This document shows positions 1-6,458 of a stretch of DNA of 15,417 nt, one piece after another. How positions within the stretch are numbered: the first letter of the stretch is position 1; each line of letters begins with the position of its first letter. This DNA comes from Minisyncoccota bacterium (GTDB lineage Bacteria > Patescibacteriota > Minisyncoccia > UBA6257 > HR35). The translations under genes and the position numbers were made by a program. The stretch is from positions 1 to 15,417 of the forward strand of contig CALHAT010000013.1 of NCBI GenBank assembly GCA_937934285.1, given 5' to 3'. The notes under the pieces were generated by a model. It was not told the DNA's origin. It worked only from the letters and a program-made list of their open reading frames with translations, and made no database searches.

Positions 1-1
1 T

Positions 2-1396
2 GGTGGACATATAAAATCAACAAAAGAAATTAATCCAAATGCTTTTAAACTAACAAAAATTGCTGGTGCTTATTGGCGTGGTAATGAGAAAAACCCAATG
101 CTTTTAAGAATTTATGGAGTTGCTTTTCAAACTGAAAAAGAATTAAATGAGTATCTGCAAAGACAAGAAGAAGCTGAAAAATATAATCACCGCGTTTTAG
201 GTGAAAAATTAAAAATTTTTATAATTAGTCCCCATGTTGGCAAAGGGTTACCTTTATTTTTACCCAAAGGAGAAATAATCAAAGATATTTTAATGACCTA
301 TATGAGAAAAAAAGAAAAAAAGTATGGTTATATTTATGTTTCTACCCCCCATGTTGCTTCTTACAAACTTTATGAAAAAAGTGGTCATTTGAAATATTAT
401 CAAAATGATATGTTTAAAGTTTTAGATCCTGAAGGCGAAGATTATTATTTGAAACCAATGAACTGTCCCCATCATCATCTAATTTACCAGGAATTAGTAA
501 GAAGTTATCGCGATTTGCCATTAAGACTTGCTGAAGCTGGAGCTGTTTATCGTTATGAAAAATCTGGTGAAGTTTATGGCTTAATGAGGATTCGTGGACC
601 AATTACTCAGAATGATGCCCATATTTACACTCGAGAGGAAGAATTAGAAGAAGAATTTTTAAAAGTAATTGATCTTTTTTTAGAAGTTTATCAAGATATT
701 GAAGTAATAAAAAATTATTGGTTTCGTCTTTCTTTGCCAGATTTTTCGGGTAAAAATAAATTAAAATACGGCGGTGATTTAAAATTATGGCAATGGGCAA
801 GCAAAAAAATTTCTACCGCTTGTAAAAAAAGAAATATTTCTTTAGTTGAAGCTAAGGGTGAAGCAGCTTTTTATGGTCCGAAGCTTGATGTTCAAATAAA
901 AAATATTTATGGCAAAGAAGAAACGCTGTCAACAATCCAGGTAGACATTTTAGTGCCCAAGAGAATGGGACTTTCTTATATTGACAAAGATGGCCAACAA
1001 AAAAATCCAATTATTATTCACCGTGCCATTTTAGGAGCTTATGAAAGATTCATTGGTTTTCTTTTAGAAGCAACCAAAGGTGATCTGCCCTTATGGTTAG
1101 CACCAATTCAATTAGTTATTTTGCCAGTGAGCGAAAAAAATCTTGATTATGCTCAAAAAATTTTCGCTTCTCTTAAAGAAAAAAATTTCCGTTTGGAAAT
1201 CTGGTCTAAAGATTCTTTAGCTCGAAGAATTTTATTCGCTGAAGAAGAAAGGATTCCTTTAGTTGCTATTGTTGGTAATAAAGAGTCTCGAAACCAGACA
1301 GTTTCCTTAAGAACCAAGAAAGAAGGTAATTTAGGCGAAAGAAAAGTCAGCGAACTTTTAAAAATTTTAAATGAAAAAGGGAATCCCCCTAATTAA
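2..1396 (+). CDS. thrS: Threonyl-tRNA synthetase, 5'-truncated by window edge
   Basis: This enzyme charges tRNA-Thr with threonine in the cytoplasm. The frame is open from base 2, so the gene starts outside the window; 464 residues are visible. The first visible residues (GGHIKSTKEI, then FKLTKIAGAYWRG) match the end of the editing domain, including its metal-binding His, and the linker to the catalytic core. The core keeps the three zinc ligands: Cys in MNCPHH (near 464), His in NDAHIY (near 620) and His in IIIHRAILG (near 1020). The anticodon-binding domain follows from LPLWLAPIQLVILPVS (about 1090) to the end. The motif 2 stretch reads RIRGPITQND, one residue longer than the usual RVRGFTQDD form. 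The stop lies 26 bases inside the next gene. An internal ATG at 98 is not the true start, because homology extends upstream of it. Confidence 0.96.
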   Translation, partial: GGHIKSTKEINPNAFKLTKIAGAYWRGNEKNPMLLRIYGVAFQTEKELNEYLQRQEEAEKYNHRVLGEKLKIFIISPHVGKGLPLFLPKGEIIKDILMTYMRKKEKKYGYIYVSTPHVASYKLYEKSGHLKYYQNDMFKVLDPEGEDYYLKPMNCPHHHLIYQELVRSYRDLPLRLAEAGAVYRYEKSGEVYGLMRIRGPITQNDAHIYTREEELEEEFLKVIDLFLEVYQDIEVIKNYWFRLSLPDFSGKNKLKYGGDLKLWQWASKKISTACKKRNISLVEAKGEAAFYGPKLDVQIKNIYGKEETLSTIQVDILVPKRMGLSYIDKDGQQKNPIIIHRAILGAYERFIGFLLEATKGDLPLWLAPIQLVILPVSEKNLDYAQKIFASLKEKNFRLEIWSKDSLARRILFAEEERIPLVAIVGNKESRNQTVSLRTKKEGNLGERKVSELLKILNEKGNPPN

Positions 1397-2645
1397 ATTT
1401 TTTCTAATTTTATTAGATTTCGGTTTATATTTTTTAGCTTTAAGTTTAACTCTGGTTTTTCGTTATGGCTCAGATTTTTCTCAGAGATTAGGAGAGCATT
1501 TTTATCCTTTCCTTTTCCTCTTTCCTTTTTATCTTTTAGCTCTTTTAGCTTTTGACCTTTACAATTTTTTTCTATTAAATTTAAAAAATCTTTTCTTCCG
1601 TCTAATTAATTTTTTCTTAACTGTCATCGTTTTTTCAGTCATCTATTTTTATTTTAATCAGATTATTTTTCCCCTATCACCAAAAACTAATCTTCTTCTT
1701 TTCATCACGATTTTTATTTTTCTTTTAAGTTTAAGTCGTGTTTTCTTACTAAAAATTTTTTATCGAGAAAAAATCCCAATTTATTTTTGGGGTAGGGAAA
1801 AATTAAGAGAAAAATTAAAAAAAGATTTAAAAGATAATTCTTTTTTTGACTATCAAGAGTTTCAAAAAGAATTTAAAGAAAATTCAATTTTAATTCTTGA
1901 TCCTGCCTTTCCCTTGGAAAAAGAAAATTTACTTAAAAAAATTTTGGCTTTTAAAATAACCTGTTTTGATTTTGTTGATTTTTATGATAGATTTTTGGGG
2001 CGTCTGCCTTTGGAAGCTGTTAATTTTGATTTAGTTATTAAAGAAATTATTGGCGGTGAAACAATGGGCTATTTTTATCTGAAAAGAGCAATCGATTTAA
2101 TTTTAGCTCTTCTTTTCTTTATTGTCTTCTTTATCCCCTTATTTTTACCGATTGCTTTGTTGATTTTTATTAATTCTCCTGGCCCGATTTTCTTTTTTAA
2201 TGAAAGAGTTGGTTATCGTGGCAAAGTTTTTAAGTTAATTAAATTTAGAACAATGACTGGTAGTCAAAAAAGACAAAAATGGGCTATTGGCTCTGAGGAA
2301 AAGAGAATTTTCTTTATCGGTAAAATTTTAAGGAAAACTCATTTAGATGAATTGCCCCAGTTAATAAATATCTTAAAAGGCGAACTTTCTTTTGTTGGAC
2401 CGAGACCGGAACAACCAGAAATTTTTAAAGATTTAGAAAAAAAGATTCCCTTTTACGAGTTGCGTTCTTTGGTTTTGCCTGGATTGACTGGTTGGGCTCA
2501 AGTTAATTTCAAATATCCTGAAAATCTTGAGGAAACAAAAATTAAATTTGAATATGATCTTTATTATTTGAAAAATAGCAATTTATTTCTTGATATTTTA
2601 ATTATTATTAAAACCCTTCACAAACTTTTGAATCCGTTTCTTTAA
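1371..2645 (+). CDS. Polyprenyl-phosphate sugar phosphotransferase (bacterial sugar transferase, WbaP/PssY-like)
   Basis: Enzymes of this family move a sugar-1-phosphate from a nucleotide sugar to undecaprenyl phosphate at the inner membrane, starting glycan assembly. The 424-residue protein has about four N-terminal transmembrane segments (roughly 8-30, 45-68, 76-97, 107-128), then a shortened nucleotide-binding-like middle domain (about 135-210). A fifth hydrophobic segment (about 240-268) leads into the catalytic domain. Visible signature motifs are KFRTM (291-295), the Asp-Glu pair in HLDELPQL (326-327), SFVGPRPE (340-347), PGLTGWAQV (370-378) and EYDLYYLKN (394-402). The catalytic features look complete. 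The donor sugar cannot be told from sequence. The ATG at 1371 overlaps thrS by 26 bases. No glycosyltransferase gene is adjacent, so the glycan made is unknown. Confidence 0.9.
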   Translation: MKKGIPLIKFFLILLDFGLYFLALSLTLVFRYGSDFSQRLGEHFYPFLFLFPFYLLALLAFDLYNFFLLNLKNLFFRLINFFLTVIVFSVIYFYFNQIIFPLSPKTNLLLFITIFIFLLSLSRVFLLKIFYREKIPIYFWGREKLREKLKKDLKDNSFFDYQEFQKEFKENSILILDPAFPLEKENLLKKILAFKITCFDFVDFYDRFLGRLPLEAVNFDLVIKEIIGGETMGYFYLKRAIDLILALLFFIVFFIPLFLPIALLIFINSPGPIFFFNERVGYRGKVFKLIKFRTMTGSQKRQKWAIGSEEKRIFFIGKILRKTHLDELPQLINILKGELSFVGPRPEQPEIFKDLEKKIPFYELRSLVLPGLTGWAQVNFKYPENLEETKIKFEYDLYYLKNSNLFLDILIIIKTLHKLLNPFL

Positions 2646-2662
2646 CGATTTTTAAACGAAAC

Positions 2663-2691
2663 TTGACTTTTTATTAATTTTTAGTTAAAAT
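2663..2691 (+). promoter_or_regulatory. Sigma-70-type promoter for tuf and the ribosomal protein genes
   Basis: A -35 box TTGACT (2663-2668) is separated by exactly 17 bases from a -10 box TAAAAT (2686-2691). Each box is one base from consensus. Transcription would start near 2698, about 40 bases before the tuf ATG. This is the only sizeable gap (95 bases) between the sugar transferase gene and tuf, which supports a promoter here. No terminator hairpin is evident for the upstream gene, so some readthrough is possible. Confidence 0.75.
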
Positions 2692-2740
2692 TATTCTAAA
2701 CATAGGTCGTTTTTATTTTTACCTTAAAAAAAATTTTAAA

Positions 2741-3937
2741 ATGGCAGCAAAATTTGAACGAACCAAACCACATATTAATGTCGGAACAATTGGTCATATT
2801 GATCACGGTAAAACTACTTTAACGGCAGCAATTCAGCATATTTTAAAATTGAAAGGTCTACTTGAAAAAGCTTTAACTTATGAGGAGATAGATAAGGCTC
2901 CAGAAGAAAAGGCTAGGGGTATTACTATTAATATTCATCATTGTGAGTATGAGACCGAAAAAAGACACTATGCTCATATTGATGCTCCTGGTCATGTTGA
3001 CTACATTAAAAATATGATTATTGGTGCAGCTCAAATGGATGGAGCTATTTTAGTTGTTGCTGCTAACGATGGCGTGATGGCTCAAACACGAGAGCATATT
3101 TTGTTAGCTCGTCAAGTTAATGTTCCGGCAATGGTTGTTTTTATTAATAAAGTTGATATGGTTCCAGACAAGGAATTAATAGATCTAGTTGAAGAAGATG
3201 TTCGTGCTGAGCTTAAAAAACATGGCTATCCTGGTGATGAAATACCGGTTATTCGCGGTTCAGCCTTAAAAGCTTTAGAAGCTAAATCCTTAGACGATGA
3301 ATGGGCCAAGCCTATTTTAGAACTTTTAGATGCTTTAGATAATTATATTCCTGAACCAGTCAGAGAAGTTGATAAACCATTTTTAATGCCAATTGAAGAC
3401 GTCTTCTCAATTGAAGGCCGGGGAACAGTGGTTACGGGAAGAGTTGAGAGAGGTAAAATTAAAGTTAATGAGGAAGTTGAAGTTATTGGTCTTTCTCACG
3501 AAACAATGAAAACTGTCGTTACTGGAATTCAAATGTTTCATAAAGATTTAGATGAAGCAATTCCTGGTGATAATGTTGGTATTCTTTTGAGAGGTGTTAA
3601 GAAAGAGGATGTTGAAAGAGGAATGGTTGTTGCTAAGCCAGGGACAATTACTCCTCATACTGAATTTGAGGCTGAAGTTTACGTTTTAAGAGCAGAAGAG
3701 GGTGGTAGACATACGCCGTTTCATACTGGTTATAAACCTCAATTTTATGTTAGAACAACAGATGTTACCGGAGAAATAATTTTAACCGAAGGTATCGAAG
3801 CTGTTATGCCAGGAGATAATGCAAAAATGATAGTTAAATTAATTTATCCCGTGGCTCTTGAGGAAGGTTCAAGATTTGCAATTCGTGAAGGAGGGAAAAC
3901 AGTCGGTGCAGGCGTAGTAACAAAAATTTTGAAATAA
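2741..3937 (+). CDS. tuf: Elongation factor Tu
   Basis: EF-Tu brings aminoacyl-tRNA to the ribosomal A site as a GTP complex. The 398-residue product has full family length. GTPase motifs are GHIDHGKT (18-25), RGITI (59-63), DAPG with the catalytic His (81-85), NKVD (136-139) and GSAL (173-176). Domains 2 and 3 follow (about 210-398), with [21 protein letters not shown] and [12 protein letters not shown]. Some highly conserved positions differ: DCPGHAD of common EF-Tu reads DAPGHVD, and the switch-proximal DGPMPQTREH reads [10 protein letters not shown], losing both prolines. The gene heads an operon with rpsJ, 21 bases downstream, as at the end of the classical str region, but fusA, rpsG and rpsL are not upstream. 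The upstream sequence is A/T only, with no Shine-Dalgarno match. Confidence 0.98.
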   Translation: MAAKFERTKPHINVGTIGHIDHGKTTLTAAIQHILKLKGLLEKALTYEEIDKAPEEKARGITINIHHCEYETEKRHYAHIDAPGHVDYIKNMIIGAAQMDGAILVVAANDGVMAQTREHILLARQVNVPAMVVFINKVDMVPDKELIDLVEEDVRAELKKHGYPGDEIPVIRGSALKALEAKSLDDEWAKPILELLDALDNYIPEPVREVDKPFLMPIEDVFSIEGRGTVVTGRVERGKIKVNEEVEVIGLSHETMKTVVTGIQMFHKDLDEAIPGDNVGILLRGVKKEDVERGMVVAKPGTITPHTEFEAEVYVLRAEEGGRHTPFHTGYKPQFYVRTTDVTGEIILTEGIEAVMPGDNAKMIVKLIYPVALEEGSRFAIREGGKTVGAGVVTKILK

Positions 3938-3958
3938 ACTATATTTGAATTTTTTCTA

Positions 3959-4309
3959 ATGGTAGGCAGAACTAAAAGTGATCAGACAGGAAAAATTAAA
4001 CCCGAACAAATCATTAGATTAAGATTAAAATCCTATGATCATCGACTTCTGGATAAATCCTTAAAGCAAATTGTTGAGCTTTTACAAAAAGAAGGTCTTG
4101 AGCTTAAAGGACCTATACCTTTACCAACAGAAATTAGAAAATATACATTAAATCGTTCACCATTTATCTACAAAAAAAGTATGGAGCAGTTCGAAATCAG
4201 GATTCATAAAAGGATTTTGGATATTTTAAATCCAAGCCAAAGGGTTTTAGAACTTTTTAATTCGATTGATTTGCCGGCTGGCGTAGAAGTAGAGATTAAA
4301 TTATTATAG
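3959..4309 (+). CDS. rpsJ: Ribosomal protein uS10 (S10)
   Basis: S10 is part of the 30S head and, in bacteria with NusB, of antitermination complexes. The 116-residue protein carries the family signatures IRLRLKSYDHRLLD, GPIPLPTEIRKYT, EQFEIRIHKRILDI and LPAGVEVEIKLL. The usual length is about 102-105 residues; the surplus is a basic, polar N-terminal extension of roughly 13 residues before the conserved start. It lies 21 bases after tuf and 15 bases before rplC, in the normal S10-operon order. No Shine-Dalgarno motif precedes the ATG. Confidence 0.96.
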   Translation: MVGRTKSDQTGKIKPEQIIRLRLKSYDHRLLDKSLKQIVELLQKEGLELKGPIPLPTEIRKYTLNRSPFIYKKSMEQFEIRIHKRILDILNPSQRVLELFNSIDLPAGVEVEIKLL

Positions 4310-4324
4310 ATTTAGATTTTAAAA

Positions 4325-4903
4325 ATGGTAAAGCCTAAATTTTTATTAGGGGAAAAGATTGGAATGACCCAGATTTTTGTTGATGAAAAAAAAATTCCGG
4401 TAACGGTTATAAAAGCTGGTCCTTGTTTAGTTACTGGTTTAAGATTAAAAAATAATGATAAGTATTCAGCAATTTGTTTAGGTTTAAAAGACGAAAAAAA
4501 AGATAATATAAAATTAATTCGTGAATTTCGAACCCACGAAGACCCTAAAGATGTAAAAATCGGTGATGTTTTTGATGTGACTGTTTTTGAAAAGGGTGAT
4601 AAAGTAAAAATTCAAGGAAAAAGAAAAGCTAAAGGATTTGCTGGAGTTGTCAAAAGACATGGTTTTGCCGGTGGTCCAAGAACTCATGGTCAAGAAGATA
4701 GAGAAAGAGCCCCGGGTTCTATCGGTCAAAGATGGCCGCAAAGAGTAAGAAAGGGGTTAAGAATGGCAGGAAGAATTGCTCCGCTTAATGTAACTGTTAA
4801 AAATTTAGAAATTGTCGATATTTTACCGGAAGAAAATTTAATTTTAGTTAAAGGTAGTGTTCCTGGTCCAAATAAAAGTATTGTTAAAATAATTGGAGAA
4901 TGA
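4325..4903 (+). CDS. rplC: Ribosomal protein uL3 (L3)
   Basis: L3 is an early 50S assembly protein whose extension approaches the peptidyl transferase centre. At 192 residues it is somewhat shorter than the usual ~205-210. It begins with the conserved LLGEKIGMTQIF and carries the central loop (KAKGFAGVVKRHGFAGGP, RTHGQ, RAPGSIGQ, RMAGR) and a C-terminal strand ending KSIVKIIGE. The Gln of GSIGQ, which PrmB methylates in E. coli, is present. The loop after GSIGQ reads RWPQRVRKG where many bacteria have a TPGRV/KVFKG form. The TGA stop (4901-4903) abuts the GC-rich repeat starting at 4904, so the inserted element left this frame intact. Confidence 0.96.
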   Translation: MVKPKFLLGEKIGMTQIFVDEKKIPVTVIKAGPCLVTGLRLKNNDKYSAICLGLKDEKKDNIKLIREFRTHEDPKDVKIGDVFDVTVFEKGDKVKIQGKRKAKGFAGVVKRHGFAGGPRTHGQEDRERAPGSIGQRWPQRVRKGLRMAGRIAPLNVTVKNLEIVDILPEENLILVKGSVPGPNKSIVKIIGE

Positions 4904-5076
4904 AAGCTCGCAGTTTCGGCTCGCTCGGCGCGCCAGTTTGGCCTTCGCTTTCGCTTCGGCTCAAACATTCACCCCTGTCTGCCGACAGGCAGGCACGGCC
5001 TACCCGAGCCTCGCTCACCGAACTGCTCGCTAGTTAATAAATTGTTATTCGCCGGAACGAGCCTCGGGGAACAATT
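4904..5076 (+). repeat. GC-rich structured repeat, copy 1 (long form), between rplC and rplD
   Basis: This block starts at the first base after the rplC stop and ends about 25 bases before rplD. Its first 22 bases (4904-4925) are a perfect inverted match to 6291-6312. Its last 37 bases (5040-5076) match the reverse complement of 6246-6282 at 28 of 37 positions, and AATTGTT/AACAATT ends pair in both. The intervening TCGCT-A-TT-ATAA stretch also matches. Between them lie 99 bases (4926-5024), 64 of them G or C by my count, absent from copy 2 and flanked by GCTCGCT at 4919-4925 and 5025-5031. An imperfect stem can join 4905-4919 to 5018-5031. The block looks like a mobile or REP-like element carrying a nested insertion. 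Confidence 0.75.
4974..4993. other. Twenty-base hairpin core with two exclusive foldings
   Basis: Inside the GC-rich insert, CCTGTC (4974-4979) pairs perfectly with GACAGG (4984-4989) around TGCC. The shifted arm CTGCC (4979-4983) can instead pair with GGCAG (4988-4992) around GACA. Both cannot form together. From memory, closely similar CTGTCTGCC/GACAGGCAGG words recur in many CPR genomes; I could not verify this here. It could act as an RNA or DNA hairpin; its role is unknown. Confidence 0.6.
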
Positions 5077-5101
5077 AAAAATTTACGAATATAGTAAAAC
5101 A

Positions 5102-5749
5102 ATGAAAACAGATTTATATAATTTTCAAGGAGAAAAGATTGGCGAGATTGAACTTCCTGAAGGAATTTTTAATTTAGAATTTAAACCAGAACTTGTTCAT
5201 CAAGTTATGAGATGGCAAATGCTAAATACCTATTTCCCTTATGCTCATACTAAAGACCGTGGCGAAGTAAGAGGTGGTGGAAGAAAACCTTGGCCACAAA
5301 AAGGAACTGGTCGAGCTCGACACGGTTCAATCAGGTCACCAATTTGGAGAGGCGGTGGTGTTACTTTTGGTCCGAGAAAAGAAAAAATTAGAAAGATTAA
5401 AATTAATAAAAAAATGAAACGCAAAGCAATTTTAATGATTTTAGCTGAAAAATTAAGGCAAAATTTAGTTAAAGTTATTGATAAAATCGATCCAGAAAGT
5501 TATAAAACAAAAGAATTTGAAAAATTTTTTAGTAAATTTTTAAAACCAAGAAAAACAAAAAAGAAAAGAGAAACTGGCCTTTTAGTCATTGAAGAAAACA
5601 AACCCGAAGTTTTTCGAAGTGTTCGCAATCTCCCTTATGCTGATAGCATTGAAGCTAGAAATTTAAATTTATTAGAACTTTTAAATCATAAATATCTTTT
5701 TTTAACAAAAGATTCGATTGAAGTTATTAAAAAGACATTTTTAAAATGA
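5102..5749 (+). CDS. rplD: Ribosomal protein uL4 (L4)
   Basis: L4 is a 50S assembly protein with a long loop lining the exit tunnel; in E. coli it also autoregulates the S10 operon. I chose the ATG at 5102, giving 215 residues (family about 200-210), because homology begins at once (MKTDLYNFQGEKIGEIELP). The frame stays open upstream to a TTG at 5042, but those 20 codons are encoded by the GC-rich repeat. The tunnel-loop signature is clear: VRGGGRKPWPQKGTGRARHG, IRSPIWRGGGVTFGP. The C-terminal domain contains ETGLLVIEENKPEVFRSVRNLP and ends TKDSIEVIKKTFLK. It overlaps rplW by ATGA. The 198-base gap from rplC is the largest in this otherwise tight operon. Confidence 0.95.
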   Translation: MKTDLYNFQGEKIGEIELPEGIFNLEFKPELVHQVMRWQMLNTYFPYAHTKDRGEVRGGGRKPWPQKGTGRARHGSIRSPIWRGGGVTFGPRKEKIRKIKINKKMKRKAILMILAEKLRQNLVKVIDKIDPESYKTKEFEKFFSKFLKPRKTKKKRETGLLVIEENKPEVFRSVRNLPYADSIEARNLNLLELLNHKYLFLTKDSIEVIKKTFLK

Positions 5750-6120
5750 AGTTTAATTTTTTTAAAAAAATTTGGGGCAGAAAAGGAAGAGAAGAAATTA
5801 AAGAGGATAAGAAAGAAGAGACAGTTAAAACAATTGAAATAAAAAGAGGAGCTGGATTTAAAATTTTACCTTTGATAACAGAAAAAACTTTAAAATTAGT
5901 TCAAGAAAATAAATACACTTTTTTAGTTGATCCTAAAGTTAATAAAGTTCAAATTAAACAAGCAGTGGAGAATCTTTTTAATGTTAAAGTTGAAGATGTT
6001 AAAACTATGAATTATAAGGAAAGAGAAAGAGGGGTAACAAAGATAAAAAGCAAAAGACCTAGATTCAAAAAAGCAATTGTTAAATTATCCCCAGGACAAA
6101 AAATCCCAATCTTTGAGTAA
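5746..6120 (+). CDS. rplW: Ribosomal protein uL23 (L23)
   Basis: L23 sits at the exit-tunnel rim, where trigger factor and SRP dock. The conserved domain is residues about 40-124: ILPLITEKTLKLVQENKYTF, VDPKVNKVQIKQAVENLF, VKVEDVKTMNYKERERG, then RPRFKKAIVKLSPGQKIPIF. The first 35-40 residues form a highly charged Lys/Glu-rich extension, making it 124 residues against the usual ~95-100. It is translationally coupled to rplD by an ATGA overlap. In most bacteria rplB would follow; here the cluster ends, and hairpins plus a tRNA gene follow. Confidence 0.95.
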   Translation: MKFNFFKKIWGRKGREEIKEDKKEETVKTIEIKRGAGFKILPLITEKTLKLVQENKYTFLVDPKVNKVQIKQAVENLFNVKVEDVKTMNYKERERGVTKIKSKRPRFKKAIVKLSPGQKIPIFE

Positions 6121-6197
6121 GCCACAATCGCAGTCCTATTCCACGGATTAACGTTGTTAGCTCCTAACTGCCAATTTTTTATAAAAGATTCAAGAAT

Positions 6198-6244
6198 AAA
6201 AATGTACTTATAAGACGTACTCGCGTTTTATAAGGGACATTTTT
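6198..6244 (+). terminator. Hairpin with terminal T run, likely terminator of the tuf-rplW operon
   Basis: AAAAATGT (6198-6205) pairs with ACATTTTT (6237-6244). After a small bulge, CTTATAA (6207-6213) pairs with TTATAAG (6228-6234), leaving a 14-base loop. The stem is 15 bp and AT-rich, with A5 and T5 at its base, so it could work in both directions. It starts 78 bases after the rplW stop and is the first strong stem on the transcript. Confidence 0.55.
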
Positions 6245-6284
6245 AAATTGTTTCCCGAAGCTCATTCCAGTAGGAAACAATTTA
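6244..6284. other. Twelve-base-pair hairpin, part of repeat copy 2
   Basis: TAAATTGTTTCC (6244-6255) pairs perfectly with GGAAACAATTTA (6273-6284) around a 17-base loop. It corresponds, in opposite orientation, to the AATTGTT/AACAATT stem at 5040-5076. No T run follows it on the plus strand, so it is better read as a structural part of the repeat than as a terminator. Confidence 0.65.
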
Positions 6285-6312
6285 TCAATTAGCGAGCCGA
6301 AACTGCGAGCTT
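6245..6312 (-). repeat. Structured repeat, copy 2 (short form)
   Basis: Read on the minus strand, this copy runs from the 22-base block shared with 4904-4925 (6312-6291), through eight bases, into the 37-base hairpin unit (6282-6246) matching 5040-5076 at 28 of 37 positions. Matching of the stretch that joins the two blocks (GCTCGCTA-TT-ATAAATTGTT, 20 of 22) shows that this is one unit. It lacks the 99-base GC-rich block of copy 1, so it may be the ancestral, uninterrupted form. Confidence 0.75.
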
Positions 6313-6322
6313 AAATTTCCGT

Positions 6323-6373
6323 TTACTCTACCAACTTTGACGATCGTCAATTTTGGTAGAGTAAGATATTTTT
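6323..6373 (+). terminator. Very strong hairpin with nested palindrome and T run
   Basis: TTACTCTACCAA (6323-6334) pairs perfectly with TTGGTAGAGTAA (6353-6364). Inside, the 14-base palindrome TTGACGATCGTCAA (6337-6350) extends the stem by five pairs beyond a 2x2 internal loop, closed by GATC. TTTTT follows at 6369-6373. It could be a rho-independent terminator insulating the tRNA gene from the ribosomal operon. The perfect palindrome could also be a protein-binding site. Confidence 0.55.
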
Positions 6374-6388
6374 AAGAATAATGAAAAT

Positions 6389-6419
6389 TTGCAAAATTAT
6401 GATAAAATAAATTTATAAT
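6389..6419 (+). promoter_or_regulatory. Likely promoter of tRNA-Ala
   Basis: A perfect -10 box TATAAT lies at 6414-6419. The best -35 match is TTGCAA (6389-6394), at a long 19-base spacing. Transcription would begin near 6426, about 33 bases before the tRNA. The -10 is convincing and the -35 is only fair. An alternative TAAAAT (6403-6408) has no good -35. Confidence 0.5.
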
Positions 6420-6450
6420 TCTTGATTCTAAATTCTTGAATCTTGATTCT
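6419..6450. repeat. Short direct repeats of a CTTGATTCT word
   Basis: CTTGATTCT occurs at 6421-6429 and 6442-6450, and TTCTTGA at 6419-6425 and 6433-6439. The 13-base word TTCTTGAATCTTG (6433-6445) reappears inverted inside proS at 13105-13117, and an 11-base part of it, inverted, at 6186-6196. It lies in the expected 5' leader of the tRNA. No spacer structure suggests CRISPR. Confidence 0.5.
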
Positions 6451-6458
6451 CTTTTTAG

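Larger units (their letters stand above)
6121..6458. other. Non-coding region between rplW and tRNA-Ala
   Basis: I see no credible gene in these 338 bases on either strand. They hold a weak GTTAG/CTAAC hairpin (6156-6168) followed by six T, and three strong hairpins listed separately (6198-6244, 6244-6284, 6323-6364). They also hold the second copy of the repeat (6245-6312, minus orientation), a promoter (6389-6419) and short CTTGATTCT repeats (6419-6450). Expected downstream S10-operon genes such as rplB are absent. Confidence 0.8.

Noticed and set aside
414..800. Two minus-strand ORFs opposite thrS
   Set aside because: They are short, low-complexity shadows of a well-conserved thrS frame.
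4901..4903. UGA recoding to glycine, as in some CPR lineages
   Set aside because: TGA ends rplC, rplD, frr, rseP, mreC and mreD exactly where the families end, and no in-frame TGA is seen in conserved genes.
4514..4968. Minus-strand ORFs opposite rplC and the repeat
   Set aside because: They are shadows of rplC and repeat DNA, with no recognisable domain and implausible composition.
5090..5095. TATAGT as a -10 box for rplD
   Set aside because: No -35-like sequence at 16-18 bases upstream; the region is mainly A/T, where such matches occur by chance.
5042..5101. TTG start extending L4 by 20 residues
   Set aside because: The extra codons are encoded by the GC-rich repeat, and L4 homology begins at the ATG at 5102.
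6156..6180. GTTAG/CTAAC hairpin plus T run as main terminator of rplW
   Set aside because: The stem is only 5 bp and the T run starts six bases after it; the 6198-6244 hairpin is a better candidate.
6419..6450. Possible CRISPR-like direct repeats
   Set aside because: The repeats are 7-9 bases with no regular spacers and no cas genes; simple sequence repetition explains them.
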